A program made the translations under genes and the position numbers. The notes beneath the pieces were generated by a model. That model did not search any database and was not told the origin of the DNA. It saw only the letters and a program-made list of their open reading frames with translations. Positions 7,401 to 16,137 of a DNA stretch of 64,000 nt are shown piece by piece. How positions within the stretch are numbered: the first letter of the stretch is position 1; the number at the start of each line of letters is the position of its first letter. The stretch is taken from NCBI GenBank assembly GCA_964617955.1, contig CAZTXB010000001.1, forward strand, positions 1 through 64,000, read 5' to 3'. Source of the DNA: JABWCE01 sp964617955 (GTDB taxonomy: Bacteria; Bacteroidota; Bacteroidia; NS11-12g; UBA9320).

Positions 7401-9100
7401 CTGTTCTCACCTGTGGTATGTCCGTCATTTCCGGGATCTCTAGAAACAGCAAGGCTGGTTGTGTTCACTCCTTTGAGCCAGCCCTGTAAAGTATAAATAT
7501 AATCTACACCCTGCACATAAAGTCTTCCAATTTCGGTTCTAGCCAGAGGCCCATGTTTATAATAGGTATAGCGTGCATCGGTTTCAAAATGTACATTATC
7601 TGTACTCGTATTTACCTTTTTTATCCGGTTTTCGGCATCATAGTTATACTCATGAATAAACTGATCAACCTTATTTTTTTGATAAACTACTTTGTTAACC
7701 TTACCACTTATTAAATCATATTCATATTCAAGCTTTTTCAGGTGATGTGCAAAATCAATGAGTTGTTTGTTCTCTCGCACCATACTCTTTACATTTCCAT
7801 GTATATCATAATTATAATGAACAGCTTCATCATAGGCCGTATCTTCGGCCTGTTGTAATGTAATTGTAGCTACCCTGCTTCTTAAATTTTGCTGCATAAA
7901 CCCTGTCCTGCCTTCATTATACTTCACCCTATCATAATAAGTACGGGTTATTTGTGTTCGACCCCCGCTTCCTACCCAAGATACAAACCCGTTGTAGTCA
8001 TAAGCCAAGAAGTTACTCATCGCTGTGGTGTTTGTCAATTCTCCAACCTCCTTTATCCTTCCCAAGCTATCATACAAAGTATAACTATACCGTTTGTTAG
8101 GCATTGAAGATGTGGTGCTGTATTGCTGTGAATTTTGGGATGTAACCAATCTGCCTAATCGGTCGTACCAGAAATTACTTTCACCAGCATCAGGAGTACT
8201 TTGCCATACCAATTGATTCAACGTATTGTATTTATACCTTGTTAGCAGTGCATGATTTGGATACACCGGCGTTGCGCTTTGGTTGATCCTTGCAGCCCTT
8301 ACATCCTCCAATTCCTCATCGCTAAGCAAGTCGACTCCACTTGGTGGCACAGTTTGAATTAAATTACCCAATTGGTCGTAGTAATAAAGTGTATAATGAT
8401 ACACTGATCTTTGAAACTGAACTGCAAATTGCTCCGTTTGCCTGGCGTTGTACTTACACTTGGCGATGTATCGACTCAAGAAATCAGAGCGGATACTATC
8501 TATATAGCGATTATAAAACTGATGGGCATAATATAGGGCCATGTTTTGGTATGCCTTCTTACAGGAATCTGGTTTGAAAGAGAAGCCATTGATAGCACGG
8601 TTACATAATTGAGGGCCACAGTGAGGCTCAAGCAAATTTAAATAGGTTAATGAGCCATATAATTCAACGGTATCTAATTTTGGATAAACTCCCTTAACTA
8701 TAGCTTTTACCAGAAAACGATTTGATTTGTCATTGCAGCCATCTTTTAAAACTTTCAAATCAAAAAAGCTTATTATCCCCCCAAAGTTATACTTATCTTC
8801 TGGCTGAATGAAAGATAAATCATAATACAGGGTAAATCCCAAGTCATCGCTAATTTTAAATTTTCTGTACCATTTCCCCTCACTGCCAGATCTGCTGTGA
8901 ATTAATTTACTTTGGGTCGAGCCGGTATATAGGTCCGTACCATAAAATGACTCCAATCCATGCGAAAAGAACCTAACGGCGTCCATGCTTAGAAAATTGG
9001 AATAAGAGTATGGTTTAGCCATTTGTTTCAAAAAATTTAGAAATAAGTTGGCTCTTTTATTGAGTGAGCTGTAGATCTCGATCCTCAGAATACAATTCAA
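4469..9100 (-). CDS. RHS/YD-repeat protein with C-terminal toxin tip (RHS A)
   Basis: This is a 1543-aa YD-repeat protein of the Bacteroidota RHS type. YD motifs such as YDQLGNLIQT, YDRLGRLVTS and YDSLGRIKEV occur from ~240 on. The core closes with DYGMRIYDGRLGR (~1278-1290), and a variable ~215-residue tip starts after DIDGLEA (~1326). The tip has MVHEYECHA (~1458-1466) and a later DHEKYY, a HExxxH arrangement seen in other predicted RHS metal-dependent effectors; the activity is unproven. Residues ~821-1149 are a large insert between QGNVMAAYE and LAEWHIYGSSRLG, where relatives have only a short linker. There is no signal peptide, and relatives usually have a much longer N-terminal half, so the gene looks 5'-truncated. 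The first possible start is TTG at 9100; ATG at 9022 is more likely. The overlapping lipoprotein gene is its immunity candidate. Confidence 0.85.
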   Translation of the reverse strand: MNCILRIEIYSSLNKRANLFLNFLKQMAKPYSYSNFLSMDAVRFFSHGLESFYGTDLYTGSTQSKLIHSRSGSEGKWYRKFKISDDLGFTLYYDLSFIQPEDKYNFGGIISFFDLKVLKDGCNDKSNRFLVKAIVKGVYPKLDTVELYGSLTYLNLLEPHCGPQLCNRAINGFSFKPDSCKKAYQNMALYYAHQFYNRYIDSIRSDFLSRYIAKCKYNARQTEQFAVQFQRSVYHYTLYYYDQLGNLIQTVPPSGVDLLSDEELEDVRAARINQSATPVYPNHALLTRYKYNTLNQLVWQSTPDAGESNFWYDRLGRLVTSQNSQQYSTTSSMPNKRYSYTLYDSLGRIKEVGELTNTTAMSNFLAYDYNGFVSWVGSGGRTQITRTYYDRVKYNEGRTGFMQQNLRSRVATITLQQAEDTAYDEAVHYNYDIHGNVKSMVRENKQLIDFAHHLKKLEYEYDLISGKVNKVVYQKNKVDQFIHEYNYDAENRIKKVNTSTDNVHFETDARYTYYKHGPLARTEIGRLYVQGVDYIYTLQGWLKGVNTTSLAVSRDPGNDGHTTGENSYVSRDEYGFSLRYFKGDYSPINLSMSTSNYFDISQTGTSFEAASPNLYNGNISNMVTGIRKLSEPTLGRAFKYDQLNRIKEALSFSSPNYSSNQWGASQASDSAWYESFSYDPNGNITHLKRKGNKNDHWLMDSLVYVYQNGTNKLTQVDDKVNSAYYSADIDDQQANNYTYDLIGNLTRDIAEKIDSIQWNVYGKITSITRTESGFEEDKKANLYFSYTPDGHRSTKGVSVYEKETEYTYYVRDAQGNVMAAYELNNTKKLDSSQLTIENINVALTGTSGVELFADFAIDVLEIHTVSGLPADYTNHVLSENKISEVLIAFDPVDYLVNVNTGLQNDVLGNYSVTTILQSLADEQGFSTFYTNIMPGVCSTNGTLNPLINFLTANTFLSDWDAYNSAELIAMGNDYDSWLVSNYSATSMPCVDLTGVQALVASQTVAIFVIYLEQATVYHSSITSVLSSISSADFIQQLGTIASLTSTVIQVQFTPTQIFTALREAGLATLWGYISDEMAGYQADILEHYQTNHTTDYVHQCIIVLPSFIDSYITQGVSSYLQLVKAFYSNKQYKALMAALTELYFTPTQTLELAEWHIYGSSRLGIYKADKGLALVEDETITEIEYQTHVKIRYNGKKQYELSNHLGNVLVTISDRRTAICNEEEETEGYNSVVLSATDYYAFGSPMPSRTYQNEADSGYRFGFNGKENDNEVKGDGNQQDYGMRIYDGRLGRFLSTDPLTKEYPTLTPYQFSSNTPISCIDIDGLEAMYYFTKEFEDNSGYNTSIKILTESGILPELSSKLKQANSGMDVYFVVSNFNHPNGYLGWTVMAKGDDPIQTWSQLDQLKQAGQAQLTTDQFNVVDKQTIDKGRGAIIIVLNKELVDAAANDPEKLKVLMETMVHEYECHAEDDKDGKDDNSTKSDHEKYYNQKCTGDYSPAYKDIKPSSTAGNYKNRIEKAYKSFTERIERIKTDKKPPVKNDCDK
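5498..5800 (-). repeat. 303-bp repeat, copy of 3050-3352
   Basis: This is the counterpart of the exact block in cassette B. Its right end (5763-5800) overlaps the 934-bp repeat, so a 38-bp segment is shared by all three RHS copies (68-105, 3315-3352, 5763-5800). Confidence 0.85.
5763..6696 (-). repeat. 934-bp repeat, copy of 68-1001
   Basis: This is the part of RHS A duplicated in the orphan fragment at the left edge. It encodes residues ~802-1113, mainly the insert domain. Confidence 0.9.
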
Positions 9101-9172
9101 TAACCTAAACGCAACACAAAGTGTAACTCATTTACTGTGTAAAAAGCAATTAAATAAAGAATCCCTTCGCGT

Positions 9173-10006
9173 TTAAATTTCCAAAACCATGCCTTCCTTG
9201 GCCAGTTCGAGTTGGAGTTGATCAGGTTTTAATTCCAGGGCCTCTTCGAGCAGGTTGTTAAGATGAATATCGGAATGCATGGGGTCGTGGTGAAATAAGA
9301 GCATCTTTTTAGCCTTCACCATGTTACCGAATTTGATGGCGTCAGAAGTAGAGCTGTGTCCCCACCCTATTCGGTCGGGATATTGATGCGGTTTGTATTG
9401 ACCATCGTGAATGAGCAGATTGGCATCTTTTCCAATGGCATAGCCACTCGTCCATTCAGGGTAATTGGGGTAATGAGAGGAACCCAAGTAGGGTTCATGG
9501 TCGGGCATATAAGCCAATACCTTTCCGTTTTGTTCGATTCGATAAGCCACCGTTGGCCCTGGGTGGCATACATAATCGGAGCTGATTTTAAAATCGGCGA
9601 TTTCGAAATAACTCTGACTCACTTCGTTGATAGCCAATTGACAGCGCAATTCGTTGAGACGTACCGGAAAAATGGGCGGTGAAAAATAGCGCCGCAACCT
9701 TTGGGTGAGTGATTCTCTTGAAGCGGCAGGCCCCCAAATATTTACCTTCATATTTGGATTGTACAGTGGCAGAAAAAAGCCGAGACCAATGATGTGATCG
9801 ATGTGGAGGTGCGTAAGCAACAAATGTATTTCTGTAATTTCTTTTCCAAGTGAAATGCCCAGGTTTTGAATGCCCGAGCCCCCATCTAAAATTAGGCAGG
9901 TTTTATCGCTTAGCACCTGAACACAGGAGGTATTGCCCCCGTAGGTGTTTTTTTCGACTCCCGGCGAGGGAATGGATCCCCGGCATCCCCAAACTTTAAT
10001 TTTCAT
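9173..10006 (-). CDS. MBL-fold metallo-hydrolase
   Basis: This 277-aa cytoplasmic protein begins with the WGCRGSIPSPG and YGGNTSC motifs of a common metallo-beta-lactamase-fold subfamily. It carries the metal-binding HLHIDH motif (~85-90) with further His and Asp ligands downstream (MPDHEPY, HHDPMHSD). Relatives are predicted hydrolases, some described as cyclic-nucleotide phosphodiesterase-like, but the substrate here is unknown. The start overlaps the end of the PAS-domain gene by 4 bp, so the two are translated from one message and probably work together. There is no signal peptide. Confidence 0.85.
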   Translation of the reverse strand: MKIKVWGCRGSIPSPGVEKNTYGGNTSCVQVLSDKTCLILDGGSGIQNLGISLGKEITEIHLLLTHLHIDHIIGLGFFLPLYNPNMKVNIWGPAASRESLTQRLRRYFSPPIFPVRLNELRCQLAINEVSQSYFEIADFKISSDYVCHPGPTVAYRIEQNGKVLAYMPDHEPYLGSSHYPNYPEWTSGYAIGKDANLLIHDGQYKPHQYPDRIGWGHSSTSDAIKFGNMVKAKKMLLFHHDPMHSDIHLNNLLEEALELKPDQLQLELAKEGMVLEI

Positions 10007-10398
10007 TCTTCAGAGGTTTTCCAAAATAATGCCACAGCCCCAACAAACCGATCCGGGCGACCGATGATGGGATAAGAAGTTACTGAAATTTCAACCAGAT
10101 TGCCATCCAGGCTTTTTATCCAGAAAATTCCATGATTGGGGGTTTGATTTTTTAAAGTTTTTACCAAGGGCAAGGCATTCATAGGTATGGGATTGCCTTC
10201 GCTGTCCTGGGGTTTAAATATCGATGACCATTCTTCGGCCGGCATAAATCCGGTTTCTTCAAAGCGGAGGCCCAATAAATCTTCAGCCGGTTCATTAAAA
10301 AAAAGCAGATTACCGGCCGTATCGACTAAAAAGACCGGAATCGACATACAATCAGCCAATTGCCGGCTTAAAATAATTTCTATCTCTTTATTGGACAT
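10003..10398 (-). CDS. PAS-domain protein
   Basis: This 131-aa protein consists essentially of one PAS fold. PVFLVDTAGNLLFFN (~21-35) is the typical PAS core strand, followed by AEDLLGL and a C-terminal sheet ending VGAVALFW. There is no kinase, output or DNA-binding domain. The 4-bp overlap with the downstream MBL hydrolase gene suggests that the PAS protein senses a ligand or redox state and controls that enzyme, possibly in trans. Ligand and partner are inferred only. Confidence 0.8.
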   Translation of the reverse strand: MSNKEIEIILSRQLADCMSIPVFLVDTAGNLLFFNEPAEDLLGLRFEETGFMPAEEWSSIFKPQDSEGNPIPMNALPLVKTLKNQTPNHGIFWIKSLDGNLVEISVTSYPIIGRPDRFVGAVALFWKTSEE

Positions 10399-10878
10399 GC
10401 TAAAGGGCCAAAGGGTAAAACAAATGTAGCGGATTTAAAAACATCTGCAAAGCAAATTCATCCCCTGAGTTCAAATTAGTTTATATCCTTTAAATTATCA
10501 AATCTTTAGAATTGGGGTGCCTTTATTTAGGGCCTGCTGAAAAAGTTCAGTGTGCGTTCATTACAAGGAGGCAAGGCGAAGATGTACTTTGCCGTACCTC
10601 GAGCCGAAGCCGACGAAGTAAGGGACGTGCAATGAACTAACGTCTTTTTGAAGCCATTCGATGCACGATATTTTCATGGTTCACTAAATTTATCGTGCAT
10701 TAAAAGCAATAAAATTATTAATGAACCTCATCATATCAAGCCTTAAAGTGTTTTTCAGCAGGCCCTATTTAGGAAGCAAATTATCGCTATTAATTTTAGA
10801 GACCGGCCTTAAGTGGCGCTAAGTATTTTTATTGGCAAAGGCCTTTATAGGTCAATAAAAAACGATTTTACGGCTTAA
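10399..10878. other. Intergenic region containing a MITE
   Basis: This 480-base gap holds the 236-bp inverted-repeat element at 10530-10765. The remainder is AT-rich and shows no gene or RNA that I can support. It includes the upstream region of the PAS/MBL operon (minus strand) and the downstream end of the 704-aa gene. Confidence 0.6.
10530..10765 (+). mobile_element. 236-bp MITE-like element, copy 1
   Basis: The element is bounded by 15-bp terminal inverted repeats, GGGCCTGCTGAAAAA. It is flanked by a perfect 6-bp target duplication, TATTTA (10524-10529 and 10766-10771). It has no coding capacity. Inside are dyads such as TGCACGATA/TATCGTGCA and GTTCATT/AATGAAC that could fold into long hairpins. 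A second copy, about 97% identical and inverted, lies at 17680-17915. It is best read as a non-autonomous DNA transposon; the driving transposase is not in the window. Confidence 0.85.
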
Positions 10879-12993
10879 TCAAGGTTTGGTTATGCGTTCC
10901 CTGTAAGTTTTAATAAACAAGGCCCCTAGATTTTGATGGGGAGGAATATAGTCTTTAAATCGATCGTTTGCCTCTTTGTTGTTTTTAAACTTCAGGTCAA
11001 TGCTCTTCCACAAAAGGGCCCAGTCCAAATCTTTTCCGGAAACAATGGTTTCGTTCATCTGATAAATCACTTCATTATTCACCAACATGGTACCAATTTG
11101 CTTCGAAGAAACAATATGGCTCGATGGGGAGATGTCCAATACCTTGCTCAAATTGTTATAGCCACCGCAACTGCCCAAAACCACCACCTTGGCTTCGGCA
11201 TTTAAGGATTCAATGGTGGCCCAGGCATAATAGCTATGTCCTCTGTGAATCACAATTTCGGGCCAATGGTTTCTATTAATGAAGTGGTCGCGAATATCCT
11301 TCTGCCCTTCAGCTTCTTTTTCGGGTCGGTTGGCAAATATCACCAGGGCCTTTCCCTTTTTAGGGCTCAACTTTATATAATTGGGGAATTCTTCAATCCA
11401 CCATTCGCTTTTTTTGTAACCGGCCATAAAGGATTTAAAACTAGATTCTCCGTCCTTGTCGTCGTAAAACATCAATTGCTCATAGCAGGTGTCCCGCTTA
11501 AAAAGAGAAGGACTCGAAATATGGGTTATGTTGATTTTACTCACCGTATTTTTGTTTGTAATCACCTCCAGCAAGAGCTCATACAGTTTAGAGGCCTCAA
11601 AATTGCCCTTGCCGGTAACGAGGTAAAAATAATTGGTAATGAGTTTTTCCAGTTGTTTTTTGGTGCCGTCGTCTTTCAAACTCCCATAGGTGTCGGCCAC
11701 TGTAACCGCATTTTCCAGATTTCCGTTTTCGGCTTCCAGGCCTTCACAAAACCTCCTGAACAGTTTGTCTTTCTCCTCAGGACTCAATTTGGTGAGCAAC
11801 AGATTGAGCGTGTTATAACCCGCACACATTTTAATGAAGGTCCTGAATTTTAACCAATTCTGTAATTCCAAAAAGCGGTACAAGCTCAAATTCATATTTT
11901 TTTCATCCATTCGGTTGTACAAGCCGATGAACGTAGAGGTGTAAATTTCGGATTCTCCCAACACTAAAATGGTATAGATTTCCGAACTGCTCAGATTATT
12001 GACGGAAGCAAAACGAATTTCATCTTTCGACTCATGCAGGTCATTGATATCTCTTATGAACTTGAGACTCATTTCCTGCAGCTCCTTTTCAATGGTAAAT
12101 CGGGCCATGGACGAGGGTTTGGCTATCAAAACAACCAATTTCTTCAAATAGCCATTCATGTCATTGCCTATTTTGTCGGCCTGGTATATGGTAAGTCGAT
12201 TGTAATAGATATCGTCGAGCAGAGCATAAGCTCTGCTTCTCATACCGAGTTCAGAATAAATGCGCTCAAATGTTTTGAGCCATGTGTTGGCCGAAGATTT
12301 AATGCTCTGACTCACCGGATTTTGAGAATACATGTATCCCTTTACTTCGCCCGGGGCATATTTTACAATTTCAATGAGAACCGAATCGGCGATGGCTTTG
12401 TTGTTGATGGCTTTATAATTGGCGAGGATTTCACTTGGCGACACTTTTGAGGCTTTGAGAAGGAACTCCAGACAGCCGGGTTGATTGAGATAAAAGGGAA
12501 TGATTTTCAGTGTGGAGCTTACGTTGCTCAACATGGTAGGCATGAGTTTATTTAAATTGGGCTCGGTAAGGCAGCGGTTGGCCAAATTAATTTGCGTTTC
12601 GTAGAATGCTACCTGCTCAATATTTTCCCGGTTAATACGCTTTAGAATTTGGTAAAGGCATTCCAATTTGAGCAATCTGCTCCGGTAGTCGTTTTCTCTC
12701 TTTTCGAGCAAAATGATCAAATCATTTACTTTTAGAAAGAGGGATTGTTGAACTTTCGAAGTGATTTCAGGATTTTCGAACTGAACCTTGTTGTCGTTTA
12801 GGCTATCTAATAAATCGAGCCGTTTTTGTTCATTTTTTATTTTAACCACTACGTAATTCACCGCATCCTTGGGTTGAGCAAGTGAAGCGCTTGAAATCAG
12901 TAACAAGATACCCAACAGGCATGGCCAAGCTAACAGGTTCAATATGTCTTTGGTCTTTAATTTCAAATGTTCTTGGGTATTAACAGCTCCCAT
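10879..12993 (-). CDS. Exported protein with clan CD-like C-terminal domain
   Basis: This 704-aa protein has an N-terminal hydrophobic segment (~22-40, ending in ASLAQ) that looks like a Sec signal peptide. A long helical middle part (~45-500) shows no recognised family. The C-terminal ~170 residues contain IVIHRGHSYY (His ~586) and VVLGSCGGY (Cys ~609), each after a hydrophobic strand. This His-Cys dyad layout is that of clan CD cysteine peptidases (caspase, separase and gingipain relatives). The His-Cys spacing of ~23 is short, closest to separases. Proteolytic activity is an inference. The start overlaps the upstream SpoU methyltransferase gene by 31 bp, so the two are probably co-transcribed. 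Confidence 0.65.
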   Translation of the reverse strand: MGAVNTQEHLKLKTKDILNLLAWPCLLGILLLISSASLAQPKDAVNYVVVKIKNEQKRLDLLDSLNDNKVQFENPEITSKVQQSLFLKVNDLIILLEKRENDYRSRLLKLECLYQILKRINRENIEQVAFYETQINLANRCLTEPNLNKLMPTMLSNVSSTLKIIPFYLNQPGCLEFLLKASKVSPSEILANYKAINNKAIADSVLIEIVKYAPGEVKGYMYSQNPVSQSIKSSANTWLKTFERIYSELGMRSRAYALLDDIYYNRLTIYQADKIGNDMNGYLKKLVVLIAKPSSMARFTIEKELQEMSLKFIRDINDLHESKDEIRFASVNNLSSSEIYTILVLGESEIYTSTFIGLYNRMDEKNMNLSLYRFLELQNWLKFRTFIKMCAGYNTLNLLLTKLSPEEKDKLFRRFCEGLEAENGNLENAVTVADTYGSLKDDGTKKQLEKLITNYFYLVTGKGNFEASKLYELLLEVITNKNTVSKINITHISSPSLFKRDTCYEQLMFYDDKDGESSFKSFMAGYKKSEWWIEEFPNYIKLSPKKGKALVIFANRPEKEAEGQKDIRDHFINRNHWPEIVIHRGHSYYAWATIESLNAEAKVVVLGSCGGYNNLSKVLDISPSSHIVSSKQIGTMLVNNEVIYQMNETIVSGKDLDWALLWKSIDLKFKNNKEANDRFKDYIPPHQNLGALFIKTYRERITKP

Positions 12994-13499
12994 AAAGCCA
13001 CACCACAGCTTACGGCTACATTAAAAGAATGCTTTGTTCCAAACTGGGGAATTTCAAAAAACTCTTCTATTTTTCGCATAGCCGAATCGGATATGCCATC
13101 AACTTCATTGCCTAAAACCAATGCCATGGGCCGTGTATCTTTTACAAATTTACGAATATCCTGGCTTGCGGAGGTCTGTTCAAGTCCTATAAGTCGGAAA
13201 TTTTCTTTTTTTAGGCGATCGAGAAGCGATTCAATGTCCTCTGCATATTCCCAACTCACGGATAACTCTGCTCCAAGGGAGGTTTTGTGTATATCGCGGT
13301 GAGGGGGTACCGGTGTGATGCCGCAGAGGTAAATTTGGTTTATGCCCAAACAATCGCAGGTTCGGAATATAGAGCCCACGTTGTTCATGCTTCGAACACT
13401 GTCGAGTAAAACCACCGATTGGTTATTTTGAATTTTAAATGTATCCGGAGTGAGACGATTTAACTCTATATTCTTTAATTTGCGTACCCCAAAATCCAT
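12963..13499 (-). CDS. SpoU/TrmH-family RNA methyltransferase
   Basis: This 178-aa protein has the three signature motifs of the SPOUT 2'-O-methyltransferase family: NNVGSIFRTCD (~39-49), LVLGNEVDGI (~127-136) and SFNVAVSCGVALW (~157-169). These form the trefoil knot that binds S-adenosylmethionine. The length fits the short TrmL/TrmH-like members that lack an extra RNA-binding domain. It should methylate a ribose in tRNA or rRNA; the exact site cannot be read from sequence. It is divergent from mutS, with only 6 bp between the two start codons, so both promoters must overlap the neighbouring genes. Confidence 0.9.
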   Translation of the reverse strand: MDFGVRKLKNIELNRLTPDTFKIQNNQSVVLLDSVRSMNNVGSIFRTCDCLGINQIYLCGITPVPPHRDIHKTSLGAELSVSWEYAEDIESLLDRLKKENFRLIGLEQTSASQDIRKFVKDTRPMALVLGNEVDGISDSAMRKIEEFFEIPQFGTKHSFNVAVSCGVALWELLIPKNI

Positions 13500-13505
13500 A
13501 ATATT

Positions 13506-16133
13506 TTGAGTGCAAAGATAACAGATAAAGAAACACCCTTAATGAAACAATACAACGAGGTAAAACAAAAGTACCCCGGTGCTTTGGTATTGTTTCGCGT
13601 AGGTGATTTTTATGAAACTTTTGGCGAAGACGCCAAAAAATCTTCTCAAATATTGGGCATTACCCTAACCAAACGAAGCAATGGAAAAGCCAGTGAAGTG
13701 GAGCTGGCCGGATTCCCTCACCATTCGCTTGACGTGTATTTACCACGCCTGGTAAGGGCCGGACAAAGGGTGGCCATTTGTGATCAACTCGAAGATCCCA
13801 AACTCACCAAAACCATTGTAAAGCGAGGCGTCACCGAATTGGTTACCCCAGGGGTGAGCATCAATGATAAAATACTTGAATCGCGTCAAAATAATTATCT
13901 CGCCTCCCTCTTTCCATCACAAAATTCTTATGGTATATCTTTTTTAGATATTTCAACGGGTGAATTTCTCATGGCTGAAGGAGACGCGGAGTATATCCTC
14001 AAACTCTTGCAAAATTTTAGACCCTCGGAGGTCATTTATCCTAAATTTTTCAGATCAAAGTTCGAAACGGCTTTTGGTGATTTTTATACCTTCACCCTCG
14101 ACGATTGGATTTTTGAAAAGCAGTTTGCTTCCGATAAGCTCCTCTCCCACTTTAAAACAGCCACCCTGAGAGGTTTTGGCATCGAGGAACTGGAATTGGG
14201 CATAGTCGCCGCCGGGGCTATTCTTCATTACCTGAACCAAAACCAGCACCATAACCTTGGCCATATTCAAGCCATTTCGCGTCTCGACAAGGAGGAATTT
14301 GTTTGGCTCGATCAGTTTACTGCACGCAATCTTGAGCTCCTTTCGAGCAACCACCCCCAGGGGAAATCCCTGCTCAATATATTGGATCAAACGCTTACCC
14401 CCATGGGCGCACGCTTGCTGAGGCGATGGATGCTCATGCCTTTAAAAGACAAATTTAAAATAAACCAAAGGCTCAACACGGTGGAATATGGGGTGAGTCA
14501 TCCGGAGTTTCTCGGTTCCTTAAGAACACTGCTTGCCCGCATCGGCGATTTGGAGCGGTTAATCACCAAGGTGTCCCTGCTGCGCATCAATCCGCGAGAA
14601 ATTATTGCTTTGGGCAAGGCATTGGAAATTGCGGCAGAAATCAAAACGCTTTGCGCGAATACCGATTCAAGTGAATTGAAAGCTCTGGCCAATCAACTCA
14701 ATGCTTGTGAAGTGTTGGTGCTGCGCATAAAAAAAGAAATACGCGCAGAAGCGCCCATGCTGAGCAACCGAGGCGATATTTTTAATGAGGGTTGCCATGA
14801 GGAGTTGGATGAACTGCGCCGCATTGCATTTTCGGGCAAGGATTACCTCATCGACATTCAAAAAAGGGAAACGGCCGCCACCGGCATTACCAATCTCAAA
14901 ATATCCTATAACAATGTTTACGGTTATTTTCTGGAGGTAACCAATAGCCATAAAGACAAGGTACCGACAGAATGGATCAGAAAACAAACCCTCACCGGAG
15001 CCGAGCGCTATATCACGCAGGAGTTGAAAGAATACGAAGACAAAATCCTCACTGCAGAAGATAAAATCTACGCCATTGAAGCCGAACTTTTCCGAAATTT
15101 TGTGGAGTATATGGCTGATTTTTTCAACCCAGTGCACACCAATTCACAGGTGTTGGCCACCTTGGATTGTTTGTTGAATTTTGCAGAGATAGCAAAAACC
15201 CAACAGTACTGCAAACCTGAAATTAACGAGTCTACGGCCTTAACCCTAAAGGACTGCCGCCATCCCGTGATTGAAAATCAATTGCCCCTTGGCGAAGACT
15301 ATATTCCTAACGATGTGCATTTGGATTGCGCAAACAACCAGGTCATCATTCTTACCGGTCCGAATATGTCGGGCAAGTCGGCCATTTTACGTCAAACGGC
15401 CCTTGCTGTTTTGCTTGCGCAAATAGGAAGTTTTGTTCCGGCCAAATATGCCGAAATCGGCTTGGTCGATAAAATTTACACCCGTGTTGGCGCTTCCGAC
15501 AATATTTCGCAGGGTGAGAGTACTTTTATGGTTGAAATGATCGAAACCGCGAGCATTCTTAACAATCTCAGTGAAAGAAGTTTGATCATACTCGACGAAA
15601 TCGGGCGAGGCACCAGCACGTTTGACGGGGTGAGCCTGGCCTGGGCTATTGCCGAATATTTAAACCAGCATCCCGGCAAACCCAAAACTTTTTTTGCCAC
15701 CCATTATCACGAGCTCAACGAGCTGGAAGGAAAAAATTCAGGTGTTGTAAACTATCACATCAGCACGAGGGAAACACAAAACAAGGTCATCTTTCTTAGA
15801 AAGCTTACCAAGGGCGGCAGCGAACACAGTTTTGGAATTCATGTGGCTAAAATGGCGGGTATCCCTTCGAAAGTGGTGAACCGCGCAGCGAAAATATTGG
15901 AGAAACTTGAAAAAGACCGGGCCATGGCAAGCAGCAAAGAGGTTACTAAAAAGCTCGATAAGCACGATTACCAATTGAATCTGTTTCAGTACAACGACCC
16001 TAAATTGGTGAAGCTCTCAGAGGAATTACAAAAGATAGATACCAATACCTTATCGCCGATTGAAGCCCTGCTCAAACTCAATGAATTAAAACAACTTTTT
16101 GTGAGGGATCACTCCTCCACGCAACACGCCTGA
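13506..16133 (+). CDS. mutS: DNA mismatch repair protein MutS
   Basis: This 875-aa protein has the full MutS architecture. The mismatch-binding N-terminal domain has the Phe-X-Glu type motif in GDFYETFGEDA (~32-42). Connector, lever and clamp domains follow, then a C-terminal ATPase with Walker A GPNMSGKS (~618-625), Walker B LIILDEIGRGTSTFDG and the FATHYHEL loop. It recognises base mismatches and recruits MutL. The start is a TTG at 13506; this keeps the conserved ETPLMKQY lead-in, whereas the first ATG (13542) would cut into it. The stop is followed 4 bp later by the subtilase gene. Confidence 0.98.
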   Translation: MSAKITDKETPLMKQYNEVKQKYPGALVLFRVGDFYETFGEDAKKSSQILGITLTKRSNGKASEVELAGFPHHSLDVYLPRLVRAGQRVAICDQLEDPKLTKTIVKRGVTELVTPGVSINDKILESRQNNYLASLFPSQNSYGISFLDISTGEFLMAEGDAEYILKLLQNFRPSEVIYPKFFRSKFETAFGDFYTFTLDDWIFEKQFASDKLLSHFKTATLRGFGIEELELGIVAAGAILHYLNQNQHHNLGHIQAISRLDKEEFVWLDQFTARNLELLSSNHPQGKSLLNILDQTLTPMGARLLRRWMLMPLKDKFKINQRLNTVEYGVSHPEFLGSLRTLLARIGDLERLITKVSLLRINPREIIALGKALEIAAEIKTLCANTDSSELKALANQLNACEVLVLRIKKEIRAEAPMLSNRGDIFNEGCHEELDELRRIAFSGKDYLIDIQKRETAATGITNLKISYNNVYGYFLEVTNSHKDKVPTEWIRKQTLTGAERYITQELKEYEDKILTAEDKIYAIEAELFRNFVEYMADFFNPVHTNSQVLATLDCLLNFAEIAKTQQYCKPEINESTALTLKDCRHPVIENQLPLGEDYIPNDVHLDCANNQVIILTGPNMSGKSAILRQTALAVLLAQIGSFVPAKYAEIGLVDKIYTRVGASDNISQGESTFMVEMIETASILNNLSERSLIILDEIGRGTSTFDGVSLAWAIAEYLNQHPGKPKTFFATHYHELNELEGKNSGVVNYHISTRETQNKVIFLRKLTKGGSEHSFGIHVAKMAGIPSKVVNRAAKILEKLEKDRAMASSKEVTKKLDKHDYQLNLFQYNDPKLVKLSEELQKIDTNTLSPIEALLKLNELKQLFVRDHSSTQHA

Positions 16134-16137
16134 TTTT

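Noticed and set aside
10530..10765. Structured regulatory RNA gene
   Set aside because: Terminal inverted repeats and perfect 6-bp target duplications at both copies explain it better as a MITE.
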